From: an uncultured Selenomonadales bacterium
Lineage (GTDB): Bacteria > Bacillota > Negativicutes > Acidaminococcales > Acidaminococcaceae
Assembly (NCBI GenBank): GCA_900315925.1
Contig: ONAV01000008.1
Span: forward strand, 1-40,860
Direction: 5' to 3'
Length of the DNA: 40,860 nucleotides
Shown: in pieces, positions 39,238 to 40,860 of the stretch
How the letters are laid out: each line of letters begins with the position of its first letter
How positions within the stretch are numbered: position 1 is the first letter of the stretch
Translations under genes and position numbers: made by a program
Notes under the pieces: generated by a model
Databases searched by the model: none
What the model saw: only the letters and a program-made list of their open reading frames with translations
Told to the model about the DNA's origin: nothing

Positions 39238-39441
39238 TCATGGCCGAAAGCCATGCTCAGCCAAAACCTCGTAAGCCTCTTCCGCTTCCGAAACAGGCAC
39301 AGAGATTTCTATGGCGGCAGCCTTACCATTGCGATGCGAACCCACTGCCTTCAGCTGACACAGAAACCCGTTGTCAGCCAGCAGCTTTTTCAGACTTTCA
39401 GCCCGTTCCTGTGTCGGGGCAATATAAATCACTTTCCACAC
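39238..39441 (-). CDS. DUF2007-like small protein (GTG start)
   Basis: A 67-residue protein starting MWKVIYIAPTQERAESLKKL and ending with EAEEAYEVLAEHGF. The beta-alpha-beta-beta-alpha-beta pattern and the two half motifs (APTQERAESLKKLLADNGF, then VPVSEAEEAYEVLA) resemble DUF2007-type putative signal-transducing domains. The function is not known. GTG 39441 has GAGG about 9 bases upstream. It starts 11 bases after the etfA stop, so it is probably in the same transcript. Confidence 0.65.
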   Translation of the reverse strand: MWKVIYIAPTQERAESLKKLLADNGFLCQLKAVGSHRNGKAAAIEISVPVSEAEEAYEVLAEHGFRP

Positions 39442-39452
39442 AGAACCGTACC

Positions 39453-40538
39453 TCAGGATTCCTTATAAGCTTTGATCTTCTCAATCAGCTTGGGAATGAC
39501 GACATGCACATCCCCTACCAGGCCGTAATGAGCCACTTCAAAAATCGGCGCGTTCTCATCTTTGTTGATAGCCACGATCACTTCGGATTCTTTCATACCG
39601 CAAATATGCTGCAGCGCGCCGGAAACGGCACAGGCAAAGTACAGTTTCGGTGCGACGGTTTTGCCGGACTGCCCTACCTGGGAGGCATGGTCTACCCACT
39701 TTTCATCTACAGCCGCGCGAGACCCTGCAATCGCCGATTTTTCAAACAGGGCAGCCAGGTCTTCCAACACCTTGAAGCTTTCCTCGTCGCCGAAGCCACG
39801 ACCACCGGTGCAGATGACTTCCGCATCTTCAATCTTCAGCTTTCCGCCAGTGGACAGAGGTTCCTTCTTCAGAATCTCCACTTTGCTTTCCACTTTATTT
39901 TTGACAGTGTAATTGATTACTTCGCCCTGACGGCCGGCGTCCGGTTCCATAGGTGCAAAAATCTTGGGACGTACGGAGCCCATCTGGGGACGGATGTCGG
40001 AGCATACGATGGTGCCCATCAGGTTGCCGCCCAGCGCAGGCCGGGTCCATTTCAGAAGGCCGTTCTCGCCCATTTCCACTTCCGTGCAGTCCGCGCACAG
40101 GCCGGTTTTCAGGCGGGCTGCCACACGGGGCGCCAGATCCCGTCCGTCAATGGTAGCGCCGAACATGATGCCGTTAGGCTTGTACTCCTGCGCCAGTTCG
40201 CAGATTGCGTTGGTATACAGTTCCACATTATAATCCGCATATTCCTCACCCAGTACGGTGTAAACCACATCCGCGCCCTGAGCGATCAGTTTTTCCGCAT
40301 GCCCGTTGTTCTCCCTGGCGATCAGGATGACAGCGGTATTCTGCCCGACCGTGTCGGCCAGGCGGCGGGCCTGCCCCAGCAGTTCATAAGTCACGCCAAG
40401 GGTCTCGATGACAGCGGTATTCTGCCCGACCGTGTCGGCCAGGCGGCGGGCCTGCCCCAGCAGTTCATAAGTCACGCCAAGGGTCTCGCCATTTTCCAAC
40501 TGGGCTACTACCCAGATTGCATTTTCAGTCTTTGCCAT
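39453..40538 (-). CDS. etfA: Electron transfer flavoprotein alpha subunit with internal duplication
   Basis: A 361-residue flavoprotein subunit. The start ATG 40538 (MAKTENAIWVVAQLENG) has GGAGG in front. The frame open to 40610 runs inside the ferredoxin gene and is not used. The N-terminal domain includes IDGRDLAPRVAARL. The C-terminal FAD domain has CTGGRGFGDEESF, ACAVSGALQHICGM, and INKDENAPIFEVAHYGLVGD. Next to the start, 27 residues beginning ETLGVTYELLGQARRLADTV occur twice in tandem. Without the extra copy the protein would be 334 residues, the normal size. EtfAB carries electrons between acyl-CoA or hydroxy-acid dehydrogenases and NAD or ferredoxin. The fold of this copy may be disturbed. 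Confidence 0.93.
   Translation of the reverse strand: MAKTENAIWVVAQLENGETLGVTYELLGQARRLADTVGQNTAVIETLGVTYELLGQARRLADTVGQNTAVILIARENNGHAEKLIAQGADVVYTVLGEEYADYNVELYTNAICELAQEYKPNGIMFGATIDGRDLAPRVAARLKTGLCADCTEVEMGENGLLKWTRPALGGNLMGTIVCSDIRPQMGSVRPKIFAPMEPDAGRQGEVINYTVKNKVESKVEILKKEPLSTGGKLKIEDAEVICTGGRGFGDEESFKVLEDLAALFEKSAIAGSRAAVDEKWVDHASQVGQSGKTVAPKLYFACAVSGALQHICGMKESEVIVAINKDENAPIFEVAHYGLVGDVHVVIPKLIEKIKAYKES
40326..40487. repeat. Exact 81-bp tandem duplication in etfA
   Basis: Bases 40326-40406 are repeated without a change at 40407-40487, and one further base also matches. The period is a multiple of three, so the frame is kept. Confidence 0.97.
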
Positions 40539-40725
40539 TATTGAAATCCTCCCTCGGAAGAGTAATCGCGTCCATAGGACAATCATATATACACGCGCCA
40601 CACTCCACACAACTCTGTTTCTGCACTGTCGCTTTCCCGTCCGTTACACGGATAGCGCCCGTCGGGCAGATTGCCGCGCAGTTCTCGCAGCCTGTGCAGC
40701 GTGCAGCATCAACTCCAACTGCCAC
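40525..40725 (-). CDS. 2[4Fe-4S] ferredoxin between etfB and etfA (GTG start)
   Basis: A 66-residue ferredoxin with two full cluster motifs, CTGCENCAAICP and CVECGACIYDCP. GTG 40725 follows the etfB stop by ten bases with a weak GAG box. The stop lies 14 bases inside etfA. In CarE of Acetobacterium and the LctC-type EtfA proteins a domain of just this kind is fused to the EtfA N-terminus and passes electrons to the flavin. Here the domain is a separate reading frame. It is probably a dedicated partner of this EtfAB. A free ferredoxin role cannot be excluded. Confidence 0.92.
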   Translation of the reverse strand: MAVGVDAARCTGCENCAAICPTGAIRVTDGKATVQKQSCVECGACIYDCPMDAITLPREDFNNGKD

Positions 40726-40735
40726 GATACATCGC

Positions 40736-40860
40736 TCAGCGTTTTATCACGCCGGCTTCAATCAGTTTTGCCACCAGTTTGTCCACGGCCACATCCACAT
40801 CCTCTTCTTTGATGATCTGGGTGTCTACCTTATGCGCTTCCGGCGTAAACACTTTGATAA
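40736..40860 (-). CDS. etfB: Electron transfer flavoprotein beta subunit, C-terminal end
   Basis: Only the last 40 residues lie in the window. They read IKVFTPEAHKVDTQIIKEED, then VDVAVDKLVAKLIEAGVI, with TGA at 40736-40738. This is the conserved C-terminal tail of EtfB, which ends with a helix reaching over EtfA. It heads the etfB-ferredoxin-etfA run. Confidence 0.85.
   Translation of the reverse strand, partial: IKVFTPEAHKVDTQIIKEEDVDVAVDKLVAKLIEAGVIKR

Noticed and set aside
39240-40544. Plus-strand 434-codon frame opposite etfA
   Set aside because: Shadow of etfA. It even repeats the same residues where the 81-bp duplication lies and has no ribosome site.
40539-40610. N-terminal extension of EtfA into the ferredoxin gene, as a direct fusion
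   Set aside because: The extension is out of frame with the ferredoxin and shows no cluster motif. ATG 40538 has its own GGAGG.

Overview
The window reads as the chromosome of an anaerobic Negativicutes bacterium, probably close to the Acidaminococcaceae. This is inferred from an electron-transfer-flavoprotein operon, a Firmicutes-type pyr operon with a PyrR attenuator leader, GGDEF proteins that share a HSPVFR(I/T)GGDEF signature, and permease-sensor fusions. No rRNA or species marker is present, so the placement is tentative.

Layout. (1) 1-4800: a partial Rpn-type nuclease gene, a broken 5'-nucleotidase gene, a cysteine-rich CCG-domain gene coupled to a truncated GGDEF gene, and lrgA-lrgB. 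(2) 5028-12716: a 7.6-kb integrative mobilizable element in the 3' end of tRNA-Arg(CCG). It carries a tyrosine integrase, an excisionase-like HTH protein, an HUH-plus-helicase Rep with an iteron and hairpin origin candidate, a MobV relaxase with an oriT candidate, a small unknown protein and an SH3b lipoprotein. Its ends are a 45-bp perfect direct repeat inside a roughly 140-bp imperfect one. (3) 12831-16747: a heterodimeric ABC exporter whose first subunit has a repeat-derived insertion in its ATPase domain. (4) 16931-31662: a signalling block. It holds an amino-acid-permease-like protein fused to GGDEF, a second one fused to a histidine kinase plus receiver, a soluble three-PAS hybrid kinase with two receivers, topoisomerase III, a 7-TM LytS-like kinase overlapping an unusual XRE-HTH plus receiver regulator, and a double-PAS GGDEF protein. 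A 166-bp MITE-like repeat and two derivatives lie in its intergenic gaps. (5) 31760-31990: tRNA-Trp, tRNA-Gly and tRNA-Asp. (6) 32048-37800: pyrBCKDFE behind a sigma-70 promoter, a PyrR-binding element and an attenuator. (7) 37826-40860: an unknown helical protein, a DUF2007-like small protein, etfA with an exact 81-bp in-frame duplication, a separate 2[4Fe-4S] ferredoxin and the end of etfB.

How the genes work together. The pyr genes cover UMP synthesis from carbamoyl phosphate, but carAB and pyrR are not in the window. The etf genes with their ferredoxin resemble a split form of the ferredoxin-EtfA fusions of electron-confurcating dehydrogenases. The most striking part is 16931-25208. Two homologous permease-like membrane modules, each followed by the same TM-loop-TM connector, carry different outputs (diguanylate cyclase or hybrid kinase) and lie beside a soluble hybrid kinase on the same strand. 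I read this as a candidate nutrient-sensing transceptor cassette feeding both c-di-GMP and a phosphorelay. That is an inference from architecture.
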